DNA of 53,493 nt from JAQVEB01 sp028698105. GTDB lineage: Bacteria > Bacteroidota > Bacteroidia > Bacteroidales > Dysgonomonadaceae. Shown here piece by piece: positions 43,239-51,866 of the stretch; position 1 is the stretch's first letter; every line of letters begins with the position of its first letter. The notes beneath the pieces are model-generated. The model did not search any database. It was not told where the DNA came from and was given only the letters and a program-made list of their open reading frames with translations. Location: the NCBI GenBank assembly GCA_964293155.1, contig CAXYYA010000026.1, positions 1-53,493 of the forward strand, written 5' to 3'. Position numbers and translations under genes: made by a program.

Positions 43239-44588
43239 TTACACGATCAGAGGTTCTCCAAACAGCGTTGCAGCAGTGTATCCTGTTATTTTTACCGGCA
43301 CCGTATCGCCGATGCGAAAATGTTTTTTATCGAAAATAACCACTTTATTTTGTTCTGTACGGCCGAAAAACTGTTCACGTGAGCGTTTGGAAAATCCTTC
43401 TACCAAAACTTCGAAATTTTTGCTTACATCGTTTTTATTGCTTTCCTCCGAAAGTTTCAACTGCAAGTCAATAATCTCCTGCAACCGGCGCACCTTCACC
43501 TCTTCGGGGATGTTGTCCGCCAGCCTTTGCGCGGCAAAAGTGCCCGGGCGTTCGGAATATTTGAACATGAAGGCCGAGTCGAATCCCACTTCTTTCATCA
43601 ACGAAAGTGTTTGCTGATGGTCTTCTTCCGTTTCGGAATGAAATCCGCACATGATGTCGGTCGAAAGCCCGCAACCGGGAATAATGCGGCGGATGGCCGC
43701 AATGCGATCCAGATAATCTTCGCGACTGTATTTTCGTTTCATCAGGTTGAGCATGCGCGAACTGCCCGATTGCACCGGCAAGTGAATGAAATTACACAGG
43801 TTTTTGTGCCTGGCCACCATTTCCAGCGTTTCATCGGTCATATCCTTCGGATGCGATGTGGTGAAACGGATGCGCATATCCGGCGCTTCAAGCGCTACCA
43901 TCTCCAACAGGGCGGGAAAATCAATTTCGTTATCCCCTTGGGCGAAAAGGTAGGAATTCACGTTTTGCCCCAGCAGCGTTATCTCTTTGAAGCCTTTGGC
44001 TTGCATGTCGCGCACTTCTTTCAGAATGCTTTCCGGCTCGCGGCTGCGTTCCCGTCCGCGGGTGAAAGGCACGATGCAGTAGGTGCAAAAGTTGTTGCAG
44101 CCGCGCATGATGGAGACAAAGCCGCTGATGCCGCCGCCAATTTTTACGGGAACAACGTCTTTATAGGTTTCCGTCTTGGACAGTTCCACGTTAATGGCTT
44201 TCTCGCCGCGCTCGGCCAGCCCAACGAGGTTCGGCAGATCGAGGTAGGCGTCCGGCCCGATCACCACGTCAGCGTGGTGGTTTTCGATAAGGTCTTCCTT
44301 CACCCGTTCGGCCATGCATCCCAGCACGCCGATGATGAGGTTGCCCCGGCGTTTACGCTTTATGGAATTAAAATAGTCCAGTCGTTGAATCACGCGTTGT
44401 TCGGCATTGTCTCTGATGGAACAGGTGTTTACGAAAACCGCGTTGGCTTCTTTCAGGTTGTCGGTAACGGTGTATCCGTCCATTTCCATGATCGAGGCCA
44501 CAACTTCGGAGTCGGCCACGTTCATCTGACAACCGTAGGTTTCAATAAATAGTTTTTTATCGTTTGTTGTTTCTTGCATACTTGTCAT
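43239..44588 (-). CDS. miaB: tRNA-2-methylthio-N6-dimethylallyladenosine synthase MiaB
   Basis: About 449 residues; I choose the ATG at 44586-44588 (MTSMQETTNDKKLFIETYGC). The N-terminal MTTase domain has three cluster cysteines (ETYGCQMN, FVNTCSIRD, GVLGCMAER). The radical-SAM motif is CNNFCTYCIVPFTRG, and the C-terminal TRAM domain lies at about 385-449 (LVEGFSKRSREQFFGRTEQN). It thiomethylates i6A37 in tRNAs that read U-starting codons. It is divergent from the candidate small RNA and the gene at 44851. Confidence 0.96.
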   Translation of the reverse strand: MTSMQETTNDKKLFIETYGCQMNVADSEVVASIMEMDGYTVTDNLKEANAVFVNTCSIRDNAEQRVIQRLDYFNSIKRKRRGNLIIGVLGCMAERVKEDLIENHHADVVIGPDAYLDLPNLVGLAERGEKAINVELSKTETYKDVVPVKIGGGISGFVSIMRGCNNFCTYCIVPFTRGRERSREPESILKEVRDMQAKGFKEITLLGQNVNSYLFAQGDNEIDFPALLEMVALEAPDMRIRFTTSHPKDMTDETLEMVARHKNLCNFIHLPVQSGSSRMLNLMKRKYSREDYLDRIAAIRRIIPGCGLSTDIMCGFHSETEEDHQQTLSLMKEVGFDSAFMFKYSERPGTFAAQRLADNIPEEVKVRRLQEIIDLQLKLSEESNKNDVSKNFEVLVEGFSKRSREQFFGRTEQNKVVIFDKKHFRIGDTVPVKITGYTAATLFGEPLIV

Positions 44589-44707
44589 TGGTTTGATTGC
44601 TGTGATTTGACAAATTTCCACAAGTTAAAAGTTAAAGTAGGAAAAACCGGATATTTTCTTCGCTAAAAACTTGCAGAATCAATAATCTTGTTATATTTTT
44701 GCACGAA

Positions 44708-44786
44708 AGAAAAATAAAATTTTTTCATAGTTAAGGTTTTGGTTAAATGGTAGAGGGAAGCTGCGAAGTTTCTCTCTACTTTTTTT
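44708..44786 (+). ncRNA. Candidate small RNA or attenuated leader
   Basis: Promoter TTG (44671-44673), 20-bp spacer, TATTTTTG (44694-44701). About 50 bp later an intrinsic terminator follows: GTAGAGGGAAGC (44750-44761) pairs with GTTTCTCTCTAC (44768-44779) using two G-U pairs, with loop TGCGAA and then TTTTTTT (44780-44786). No ORF lies between. A second -7 match, TATTTTTG at 44819-44826, serves the downstream gene. This gives a transcript of about 79 nt. It could be a stand-alone sRNA or an attenuator. Confidence 0.5.
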
Positions 44787-44850
44787 GTAACCATGCGCCT
44801 TAATTCGTAAATTTTGACTATTTTTGTCGGACTGCAAAATTAATCAAAAT

Positions 44851-45279
44851 ATGGACTTAAGCGATATTCTTTATTATCTCGTTGTTATAATTTTTGTGAT
44901 ATTCGGTTTTTTTAATAAATCGAAAAAAGAAAACCGAAATAAGCAAAAACCACAATCCAAAGGCCCATTGACCGAAAGAACCATGCCAAACCTGCCGCCG
45001 GTTTTAACAAAAACCATACAGAACCGCAAACCGGTAGCATCTCCGCCGCCTGTTCCCAAACGGGTGGAATTTCAATCATCGCTCGATCTGGTAACCGATT
45101 TTGAAGGCGAATCTTCTTTAGGCGCCGCTTTTCACGCTGCAAACGAACCTCTTCCCATAAACGAAGGAGAAACAGAAGCGAGGGGTTTGCATCCTATTGT
45201 GGAAGAAATACAGGCCGCAGGGATCGGGAAATGGCGGAAAGCGGTTATATACAGTGAGATACTGAACCGCAGATTTTAA
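44851..45279 (+). CDS. Bacteroidota-type small membrane protein of unknown function
   Basis: A 142-residue protein, start MDLSDILYYLVVIIFVIFGF (ATG at 44851; an upstream TTG is rejected because it overlaps a -7 box). It has one N-terminal membrane helix, then a basic and Pro-rich linker (KSKKENRNKQKPQSKGP, KPVASPPPVPKR). It ends with a compact helix carrying GKWRKAVIYSEILNRRF. That C-terminal KWRKAxIYSEIL tail recurs in short Bacteroidota proteins that I cannot name. The CoA-transferase gene follows 49 bp downstream. Confidence 0.82.
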   Translation: MDLSDILYYLVVIIFVIFGFFNKSKKENRNKQKPQSKGPLTERTMPNLPPVLTKTIQNRKPVASPPPVPKRVEFQSSLDLVTDFEGESSLGAAFHAANEPLPINEGETEARGLHPIVEEIQAAGIGKWRKAVIYSEILNRRF

Positions 45280-45328
45280 GAAAGTTCAAACAAGTTTTAT
45301 ATCAATCATAAAAAATATTCACTAAATT

Positions 45329-46843
45329 ATGGCTTTAAATTATGTTACTGCCCGCGAAGCCGCTGCGTTGGTAAAAAACAACGATAACGTAGGATTCAGC
45401 GGGTTTACGCATGCAGGATGCCCCAAAGTGGTTCCTGTGGAAATTGCCCGTCGTGCCGAAGAAGAGCACGCCAAAGGCAATCCTTTTAAGATCGGCGTGT
45501 TTACCGGAGCTTCTACCGGCGATGCCATTGACGGCAGCCTGACGCGCGCCCGTGCGATAAAATCACGTACGCCGTATCAAACCAACAAAGATATGCGCAG
45601 CGCGATCAACAATTCCGAAGTGGAGTTTTACGATTTACATCTGTCGCAGTTGGCACAGGAAATCCGTTACGGCTTTCTGGGAAAAATAGATGTTGCCATC
45701 GTGGAAGCGTGCGATGTTTCGGAAGACGGAAAGATTGTTCTTACCACCGGCGTAGGCATCACTCCCACCATTTGCCGCTTGGCAAAAATAGTGATCGTGG
45801 AGCTCAACCGGGCAGTCCCCTCCAAACTTAAGGGAATTCACGACCTGTATGAATTGCAAGACCCTCCGAAACGCAGGGAAATACCCATTTACGAAGTGCA
45901 AACCCGCATCGGGTTGGAATATGTGAAGGTTGCGCCATCCAAAATTTATGTGGTGGAGACCGAAAAAGAAGGCGACGGCGGCAGTTTTGCCCCGGTGGAT
46001 GAAGTTACGGCACAGATCGGCAACAACGTAGCCGATTTCTTTGTTTCGGAGATGAAGTCCGGGCGCATTCCGCACCATTTCCTGCCGGTTCAGTCGGGAG
46101 TGGGCAATATCGCTAACGCGGTGCTTGAGGCAATGGGCAGCAACACCGATATTCCCCGTTTCGAGGTTTATACCGAAGTTATTCAGGATGCCGTTATTGA
46201 TATGATGCAGCAGGGCTGCATATCTTTCGCCAGCGGCTGCTCGCTTACCCTGAGCAACGAAGTGCTGAGCGAAATTTACGACGATCTCGGGTTCTTTAAA
46301 AACAAACTGGTGCTTCGGCCGTCCGAAATCTCCAACAACCCGGGCCTTATCCGCCGATTGGGAATCCTTGCGCTGAATACGGCTATCGAAGTGGACATTT
46401 TCGGAAACGTAAATTCCACGCACGTAAACGGCACCAAAATGATGAACGGTATCGGTGGTTCGGGTGATTTCACGCGAAATGCCTACCTCTCCATTTTCCT
46501 TACGCCGTCAACGGCGAAAGACGGGGCTATCAGCTGCATAGTGCCTAAAGTAACGCACGAAGACCACAGCGAGCACTCGGTGAAAATAGTAGTTTCGGAA
46601 TATGGCGTGGCCGACTTGCGTGGAAAAGGGCCGCGGCAGCGGGCGCAGGAACTTATCGAGAAATGCGCGCATCCCGATTACAGGCCGTTGTTGCACGAAT
46701 ACCTCAATCTGGGCGTTAAAGGACATATTCCGCAGGATTTGTATAGCAGCTACGCATTTCATCAGGCGCTGGAGCAAACCGGCAGCATGAAGAATGTGGA
46801 TTTCACGAACAATTTTTTAGATATTCCGTTATATAAGGGATAA
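45329..46843 (+). CDS. Acetyl-CoA hydrolase/transferase family, probable succinyl-CoA:acetate CoA-transferase
   Basis: A 504-residue class I CoA-transferase of the Cat1/ScACT type. N-terminal GFSGFTHAGCPKVVP and FKIGVFTGASTGD form the CoA-binding lobe. The catalytic Glu is expected in RFEVYTEVIQDAVIDM, and GDGGSFAPVDEVTAQIGNNVADF and KIVVSEYGVADLRGKGPRQRA are strongly conserved. It moves CoA from succinyl-CoA to acetate (or propionate), giving ATP-saving acetate or propionate metabolism. This suits a fermentative Bacteroidota. Substrate preference is inferred. Confidence 0.93.
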   Translation: MALNYVTAREAAALVKNNDNVGFSGFTHAGCPKVVPVEIARRAEEEHAKGNPFKIGVFTGASTGDAIDGSLTRARAIKSRTPYQTNKDMRSAINNSEVEFYDLHLSQLAQEIRYGFLGKIDVAIVEACDVSEDGKIVLTTGVGITPTICRLAKIVIVELNRAVPSKLKGIHDLYELQDPPKRREIPIYEVQTRIGLEYVKVAPSKIYVVETEKEGDGGSFAPVDEVTAQIGNNVADFFVSEMKSGRIPHHFLPVQSGVGNIANAVLEAMGSNTDIPRFEVYTEVIQDAVIDMMQQGCISFASGCSLTLSNEVLSEIYDDLGFFKNKLVLRPSEISNNPGLIRRLGILALNTAIEVDIFGNVNSTHVNGTKMMNGIGGSGDFTRNAYLSIFLTPSTAKDGAISCIVPKVTHEDHSEHSVKIVVSEYGVADLRGKGPRQRAQELIEKCAHPDYRPLLHEYLNLGVKGHIPQDLYSSYAFHQALEQTGSMKNVDFTNNFLDIPLYKG

Positions 46844-46871
46844 ATTTATTAACATCAAAAAGTTATTTATT

Positions 46872-47123
46872 ATGGGAATTTTATCATGGATTATTTTGGG
46901 CCTTATTGCAGGCGCTATTGCTAAATGGATTCGCCCCGGCGCAGATCCCGGCGGATGGATTATTACAATTCTTATTGGTATCGTTGGTGCAATTGTCGGC
47001 GGATGGATCGGCACGTTACTGGGTCTTGGAACCGTTGACGGTTTCAATATCGGTAGTTTGCTGATAGCCATCGGCGGTTCGTTGATCGTGCTCTGGATTT
47101 ATGCCTTGCTGAAGAAAAAATAG
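46872..47123 (+). CDS. GlsB/YeaQ/YmgE family membrane protein
   Basis: An 83-residue, glycine-rich protein with three short membrane helices. MGILSWIILGLIAGAIAKWI, GGWIITILIGIVGAIVGGWI and IGGSLIVLWIYALLKKK match the transglycosylase-associated family (PF04226). Members are linked to general stress and envelope homeostasis; biochemical role unknown. It follows the CoA-transferase by 28 bp and is closed by an intrinsic terminator. Confidence 0.92.
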   Translation: MGILSWIILGLIAGAIAKWIRPGADPGGWIITILIGIVGAIVGGWIGTLLGLGTVDGFNIGSLLIAIGGSLIVLWIYALLKKK

Positions 47124-47133
47124 CATCTTCTTT

Positions 47134-47182
47134 AACGCACAAAAAACTCCGGGATGTTGTCTCGGAGTTTTTTTGTGCGTTT
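47134..47182 (+). terminator. Intrinsic terminator after the GlsB/YeaQ gene
   Basis: ACGCACAAAAAACTCCG and CGGAGTTTTTTTGTGCGT form a stem of about 17 bp with a GGATGTTGTCT loop. The T-rich 3' arm serves as the U-tract. Confidence 0.85.
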
Positions 47183-47274
47183 TAAGATAAAAAAACACTA
47201 TTGTCCGATAAAAATTTTCATTTTGTTCTGAAATGATTTGTTATAAACGATTTGAGAAGATACTCGAAATCCAT

Positions 47275-47336
47275 GGCTTGAAAAGCCTGATTTTCATAAC
47301 CGTAAGCTGTGCTACGCTTGCATACGGTTATGAAAA
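47275..47336. repeat. Dispersed repeat with a long hairpin, copy 1
   Basis: The 30-base block 47275-47304 (starts GGCTTGAAAAGCCTGA, ends CATAACCGTA) matches 52162-52191 at 28 of 30 positions. Within it TTTTCATAACCGTA (47291-47304) pairs perfectly with TACGGTTATGAAAA (47323-47336). The rest of the 391-bp gap (47124-47514) holds the terminator before it and the HU-gene promoter after it; I see no gene. Confidence 0.8.
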
Positions 47337-47410
47337 TATCGCCTTTCAGGCGACTGATTGTTTTTTTAGCGGACAATACTAATAAAAAAACATATTTTTC
47401 CGGCAAAAAC

Positions 47411-47441
47411 TTGCGATTGTTGAGAAAGAACCTTAATTTTG
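47411..47441 (+). promoter_or_regulatory. Promoter for the HU-like gene
   Basis: TTG at 47411-47413, 20-bp spacer, TAATTTTG at 47434-47441, fitting TTG/TAnnTTTG. The ATG at 47515 is about 73 bp downstream. Confidence 0.65.
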
Positions 47442-47514
47442 GGTGTTAACCGTTTTATCGGGATAGCTGCGGCCGAACGGTAGAACAAGTATTCATCTTA
47501 AACACTTCTACAAT

Positions 47515-47901
47515 ATGGCAGTAAAATATGTACTGACAGAGAAGGGTAATCCTGCAAAGCCGGATGATCCCAAGAAGTATTATGCGCAGGCTAAAAGCGC
47601 GGGTGAAGTAACCTTTAAGAAGTTGAGCAGGGAGATTGCCGAAGGCTCCACAACGGTAAGCGATACCGATGTGCTGGCCGTGTTGAACGACCTCACAAAG
47701 CTCCTCAACCGGCACCTGTCGGAAGGGCGTATCGTTCGTTTCGGCGATTTCGGAAGTTTCCAGATCGGTATTTCCGGCGAAGGCGCAGAGTCTCCCGAGA
47801 AATTCAACGTTTCCCTCATCAAGAAAGGGAAGGTTAATTTCCGTCCAGGGGTGGATATCCGCCAAATGCTCAACAACCTGAGGTTTGAGAAAGAAGGTTG
47901 A
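47515..47901 (+). CDS. HU family DNA-binding protein (HU-HIG type)
   Basis: A 128-residue histone-like protein. It has a Bacteroidota-type N-terminal segment (MAVKYVLTEKGNPAKPDDPKKYYAQ), then an HU fold with FKKLSREIAEGSTTVSDTDVLAVLNDL (helices) and GRIVRFGDFGSFQIGISGEGAESPEKF (beta arm region). The fit is to the HU-HIG family common in Bacteroidota rather than to canonical 90-residue HU. It has its own promoter and a 12-bp terminator-like hairpin at 47938-47980. Fourteen bases after that hairpin lies the second palindrome array. Confidence 0.9.
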   Translation: MAVKYVLTEKGNPAKPDDPKKYYAQAKSAGEVTFKKLSREIAEGSTTVSDTDVLAVLNDLTKLLNRHLSEGRIVRFGDFGSFQIGISGEGAESPEKFNVSLIKKGKVNFRPGVDIRQMLNNLRFEKEG

Positions 47902-47937
47902 CGCTTTTTCCTTTCGGGAAAAAAGCAAATTGATGGG

Positions 47938-47980
47938 AAGAACCGGAAACAGTGCCCGCAGGCTCATTTCCGGTTCTTTT
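47938..47980 (+). terminator. Terminator-like hairpin after the HU-like gene
   Basis: AAGAACCGGAAA pairs perfectly with TTTCCGGTTCTT over 12 bp, with a 17-base loop and a short T-run (TT after the stem, plus T bases at its end). Confidence 0.7.
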
Positions 47981-47993
47981 ATGCCGCGTACCC

Positions 47994-48106
47994 AAAAGGC
48001 CGCGGCCTTTTGGATAAAACGTCAGGAGCTTTTGGGTGAAAGGCCGCCTGCTTTTCGGAAAAGGCCACGGGCTTTTTTTAAAAGGCTTCGGCCTTTTTGG
48101 AAAAGG
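47994..48106. repeat. Tandem array of about 21-bp imperfect palindromes, copy 2
   Basis: Units start at 47994, 48016, 48038, 48059, 48080 and 48101 (22, 22, 21, 21, 21 bp). Forms are AAAAGGCCGCGGCCTTTT, AAAACGTCAGGAGCTTTT, AAAGGCCGCCTGCTTTT, AAAAGGCCACGGGCTTTT and AAAAGGCTTCGGCCTTTT. The first two units match units 1-2 of the array at 16404 nearly base for base. An arginine-rich reading frame crosses it, but I regard that as an effect of the 21-bp period. Confidence 0.85.
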
Positions 48107-48413
48107 TTAGTGGGGGGGTGGGGTGAAGGTTTGGCGGAAACGGATGGCGGTATGAAAAGTTGCCGATTGCGGGCGATTTCCTGTCAAGTTACACAAAAGT
48201 TGAAGCGGGCTACACCCCTTGAATAAGCTACTATCCCGGCAATTTTTTATACCGCGTGTTACCGCCTGGTGTTCTTTGTCTTCTGTCATTTTTCTATCAA
48301 TTTGCGATATTGTTACTGTCTATTGAGCGTTGGCTTTGCGAGCTCTTTGACAAAGCTTTGGTTGTAGCGTTGGTTCGTGGGGCTTTGGCAATGTGCTTGC
48401 AAAATGCGTTGGC
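48107..48413. other. Left flank of the accessory islet
   Basis: No gene is supported. The stretch 48107-48240 is G+C-rich; from about 48290 the sequence becomes T- and G-rich with repeated GCGTTGG / GCTTTG words (for example GCGTTGGCTTTGCGAG, CAAAGCTTTGG, GGGGCTTTGGCAATG) that can fold into imperfect hairpins. It ends at the stop codon of the large ATPase. It may mark one edge of the inserted segment. Confidence 0.4.
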
Positions 48414-51400
48414 CTATTTTAAATGGTCTTTTAATGTTTTCCATATTTCGGTATTTACACATTTAATTTCTCCAAGTTGTCCCTCAATATTTTTCTTGTC
48501 AACTAATAGAACTTCGGATTTTTTCTTTAGTTCTTCAATAGGTATCATCTTTAAAAGTCTTGTTGCTAAAACTTTGTCAACCTTTGCCAAGGCACATAAA
48601 CCTGCTTTCAATTGGTAAAAAGTTAGAGAATGGATGTCTTTTTCTAAACTTGGAATGAAAGAATTAAGTAAAGTGTTTACTACTTTTTCGTTTATTTTAT
48701 TTAGTCGGTAAAGAGCATCAGAAAATTTTGCAAACTGAATTTCCCCATTATTTGAACTTGTTAAACTTTCAGAATATGTAGCAATAATTTTATCTGCTAT
48801 TTCTTCATTAATATTGAAAGCAATGCTTACACTATTTATCAAGTTCTCTATGTCCGCCTCTTTAATTTTATTTTTGAAAACATTGTGTGCAAATAGGTTA
48901 TTCAATAAATCAATAGTTTTTTCATTGTCAAGATTATATAGGGGTTTGATAGAGTTGAAAATCGGTTGAATCCTGAATTTCCTTACGAGACATTTCCGAA
49001 TTATTGTGATATTATCAATTAAGTTGTAAATCCTTTTTGCGTTGTTAAAATCAACATTTTTCAAATACAAGAAAATTGAAGGTAAGTCAGTAATTTCCGT
49101 ATTGCTGTCATTGATAGCTTTTATTAGTTTTTCGTCTGGAATCAGCTTTACCAACTTTTTACCATAGGAAGGTTCAATTTCATTTATTGCATTAACTAAC
49201 TGAACCGAATGGTTAATATTTGAACTTTTTACCCTGCCTTCAATGATGTCAAGATTGACCCTTTTTAATAATACTTGACCTTCCTTCCTGACATCAAGCT
49301 GTGAAAACAAGAGATAAAAAGTGAATAAATCAACTGTTGTAATTTTTGCAGAGTTGAGTTTGTTTATAACAAATTCCTTTTCTAATGTATGACGAATTAA
49401 ATTTTGTGCCTTTGTAGATTCAACTTTTTTAAATTCCTTGAGAATATGACCAAATGCAGTTAATGGATTATTTTCAAATTGGTTTGATAGAAAGTCAATT
49501 CCTAAATCCTCAAATATTTCCTTTGAAACTGACTGGTTAATGTCATACAAACGAGAAAGCCCAATTCCTATTTGTTCTATAGATACCTGTTTTGATTTTC
49601 TTTTAAGGACTTTAATATCAACTGAAGACAATATTTCAGAAGTCGTTGCAAAATCAATCTGTTTTAATTCACTCAATGTTTTCGTGATATAATCAAACTT
49701 TTGATGATGAATTTTTGCGGAAACTTTCTTTACATCAACTGCTTTTAGAATTGTTGTGGCAAGTTCGGGGTTTACTTTTTTAAGTTCTGCAAGTGAATTG
49801 CCGTATATGCCAAAATGAATATCAGAATTGAATTTTTGCTTCCATTCCTCAACACTCAAAACATTAATTGCTTTTGCTCTTAATTGGTTGTTTGGTAGCA
49901 ACCTGATTGTTAATGTCAGACTGTTTAATGATGCTTTTCTAAAAACATCTTTTAATTCATTAGGTTTAAAAGGTGCTAAAACACTTTTGTTTTTTAAATC
50001 CTTGAAATTATTCTTATGGGTTTCAATGTAGGATATCGCAGAAGCGTTTTTTGTTCCTCTCTTTAAGATTTCTATCAAGTTACGATTACTGAAATAAAGG
50101 CTATTGCAATATTCCTCAAAGCTACGCTTGGCAAAAATTCTGATTAACTGAATTAAGTTAACCAATTGGTCTGAATCCATTTGTTTGGAATCATAAACAT
50201 ATTTGAAAAACTGTTTCTTTACAGTTTCGCTTGACAAAATCTTGTTAAATAGGTTAATGTTATCGGAAATTCCAATGTTGTAAAGGAAACTATAAATATT
50301 CTCTACAAAGCTATCAGAGCCGCCAATCACATCAATTAAATAATCCTCTATATTTTTTAAATAAAGGGTGTTTCTATCATTTCTATATCTCGCATTGAGT
50401 GTTGTATTAGCGTGAAAGATGGAATCAAGTAGCAACCTTGCAAACATTGAATGCATAAATGAATGAAAATCATTTTCATTCTTAAATAAAATTCCATTTT
50501 GCTTAGATGATTCAATTTGATAAGGGTCAGCTAAAAATTCTATTTCATAAGCATATAAAGTGGCAAACTGGTGAATTTTATTTAATTCATTTTGATTAAG
50601 CCCGTCTAAATACTTTCTGTAAATGTGGTCTTCAATAGTTTTTTCGGTAATTTCTGAAAGTTGAACATTATTTTCCAACCAATATTGCAACATCCAAGCA
50701 AGTTTGTAAAGATTGCCTTTTGCATTATCAATTGCTTTTTTAATATCTCCAATTTCACGTTTCATGCCTTGTCTTTCAAGATAAGATTTGCAGTTTGAAA
50801 TAATTCCAACTGATTTTTTGTAAATATATTGAGGGGTATTAAACGATTCTATTTTTAGATTACTTGCTTCAAGTTGCTTAAAAATATCAATATTGTTTTG
50901 AGTATCTCGTCTAACATCTGAACTTAAAAATCGAGAAGTAATAATAAACTTGAAGGTCGGAAATTCTTCTTCTAATGTTAGTATTTCAGCTCCAAAAGTC
51001 AAATTCAAATGTATATCTTCAATAATGAAAACAATATTTTCTTTGTCGCTAAGTTTATTCAAGTCGCTTTTGAACTTATCGAAACTCAGATTTTGGGAAA
51101 TATTTAGATAAAAAACTTCAAATCCGTTTTTGGTTAATTGTTGGTGTATTTTTAATGTAGAGATTGTTTTGCCTGTGGATGGATAACCTGTTAATAGAAA
51201 ATAATTGTCAGAATCGGTTTTAATTCTTTCAACGCAATTGTTGATTTGCTCAACTTCTTCTTGTAAAAAAAAGTAGTAATCAGCTTCTAATAATTCAAAA
51301 GAGGGGAGAACAAATTTTTCTGCATTAACTTTAAATTTTGCCTTTGCCGATTTTAAAGTTTCTAACTTTTTTAAGCTGTCAAGAACAGAGTCTAACTTTT

Positions 51401-51866
51401 TATCAATTACTTGAAGATTCTTTGAGATGTCAAAAATTCTTTCTTTGTAATTCTCTTCTACAAATAGTTTTTTTAAGTACTCATTGTTATTTGCATTTGT
51501 TTTGAAGAGTTCGAAAAAGCTTTCTAATTGCTGGTTGTTAGGCTCAATTATGTTTGAATTTGTTGCGAGTTCCTTTTTTAGAATGTCATTCGAATGCCTT
51601 TTTTCATCAAATAGAATATACATTGAATAATGTTCTAAAAGAATCTGTGAATGGTAAAATGGGAATTTATTCTTGTCTTTAGTTGCAGGAAATTTCGTTT
51701 CAAATTCCTCAATTGTTTTGTAAATAGTTTTAGTAAGTTCAGTTTCAAAAGTGTCTTTTGGTATTACTTTCTGAACAATTTTTTCAATCCCTTTCTGAGT
51801 AGAATAATCAAATAATTGCCCTACTAAATAAGAAACTGCTGCTGTTATACTGATTTCTACTAACAT
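48414..51866 (-). CDS. Large STAND/NACHT-like P-loop ATPase with C-terminal helical repeats
   Basis: A 1150-residue, A+T-rich gene unlike its neighbours in base use. Residues 1-200 are helical with a weakly hydrophobic N-terminus (ITAAVSYLVGQLF) and a coiled-coil stretch (about 140-172). A P-loop domain follows: Walker A GYPSTGKT (about 227-234), Walker B IVFIIEDIH (278-286), and sensor-like FIITSRF (307-313). From about 640 to 1150 there are some ten units of 35-45 residues with a common pattern (L-x-x-L/h-K-x-h-D/N-x-x-x-A-x-x-h-h-x-x-h), forming a superhelix. This layout (effector-like N-domain, NTPase, repeat sensor) resembles STAND immune ATPases of anti-phage systems. No nuclease or protease motif is seen, so the effector is unidentified. 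Confidence 0.72.
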   Translation of the reverse strand: MLVEISITAAVSYLVGQLFDYSTQKGIEKIVQKVIPKDTFETELTKTIYKTIEEFETKFPATKDKNKFPFYHSQILLEHYSMYILFDEKRHSNDILKKELATNSNIIEPNNQQLESFFELFKTNANNNEYLKKLFVEENYKERIFDISKNLQVIDKKLDSVLDSLKKLETLKSAKAKFKVNAEKFVLPSFELLEADYYFFLQEEVEQINNCVERIKTDSDNYFLLTGYPSTGKTISTLKIHQQLTKNGFEVFYLNISQNLSFDKFKSDLNKLSDKENIVFIIEDIHLNLTFGAEILTLEEEFPTFKFIITSRFLSSDVRRDTQNNIDIFKQLEASNLKIESFNTPQYIYKKSVGIISNCKSYLERQGMKREIGDIKKAIDNAKGNLYKLAWMLQYWLENNVQLSEITEKTIEDHIYRKYLDGLNQNELNKIHQFATLYAYEIEFLADPYQIESSKQNGILFKNENDFHSFMHSMFARLLLDSIFHANTTLNARYRNDRNTLYLKNIEDYLIDVIGGSDSFVENIYSFLYNIGISDNINLFNKILSSETVKKQFFKYVYDSKQMDSDQLVNLIQLIRIFAKRSFEEYCNSLYFSNRNLIEILKRGTKNASAISYIETHKNNFKDLKNKSVLAPFKPNELKDVFRKASLNSLTLTIRLLPNNQLRAKAINVLSVEEWKQKFNSDIHFGIYGNSLAELKKVNPELATTILKAVDVKKVSAKIHHQKFDYITKTLSELKQIDFATTSEILSSVDIKVLKRKSKQVSIEQIGIGLSRLYDINQSVSKEIFEDLGIDFLSNQFENNPLTAFGHILKEFKKVESTKAQNLIRHTLEKEFVINKLNSAKITTVDLFTFYLLFSQLDVRKEGQVLLKRVNLDIIEGRVKSSNINHSVQLVNAINEIEPSYGKKLVKLIPDEKLIKAINDSNTEITDLPSIFLYLKNVDFNNAKRIYNLIDNITIIRKCLVRKFRIQPIFNSIKPLYNLDNEKTIDLLNNLFAHNVFKNKIKEADIENLINSVSIAFNINEEIADKIIATYSESLTSSNNGEIQFAKFSDALYRLNKINEKVVNTLLNSFIPSLEKDIHSLTFYQLKAGLCALAKVDKVLATRLLKMIPIEELKKKSEVLLVDKKNIEGQLGEIKCVNTEIWKTLKDHLK

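Noticed and set aside
47994..48106. CRISPR array
   Set aside because: Units are palindromic and contiguous with no unique spacers, the units vary, and no cas genes are near.
47885..48226. Arginine-rich 113-codon reading frame through the palindrome array
   Set aside because: The periodic Lys/Arg-Phe pattern follows from the 21-bp repeat period being a multiple of three. It overlaps the HU gene end and has no independent support.
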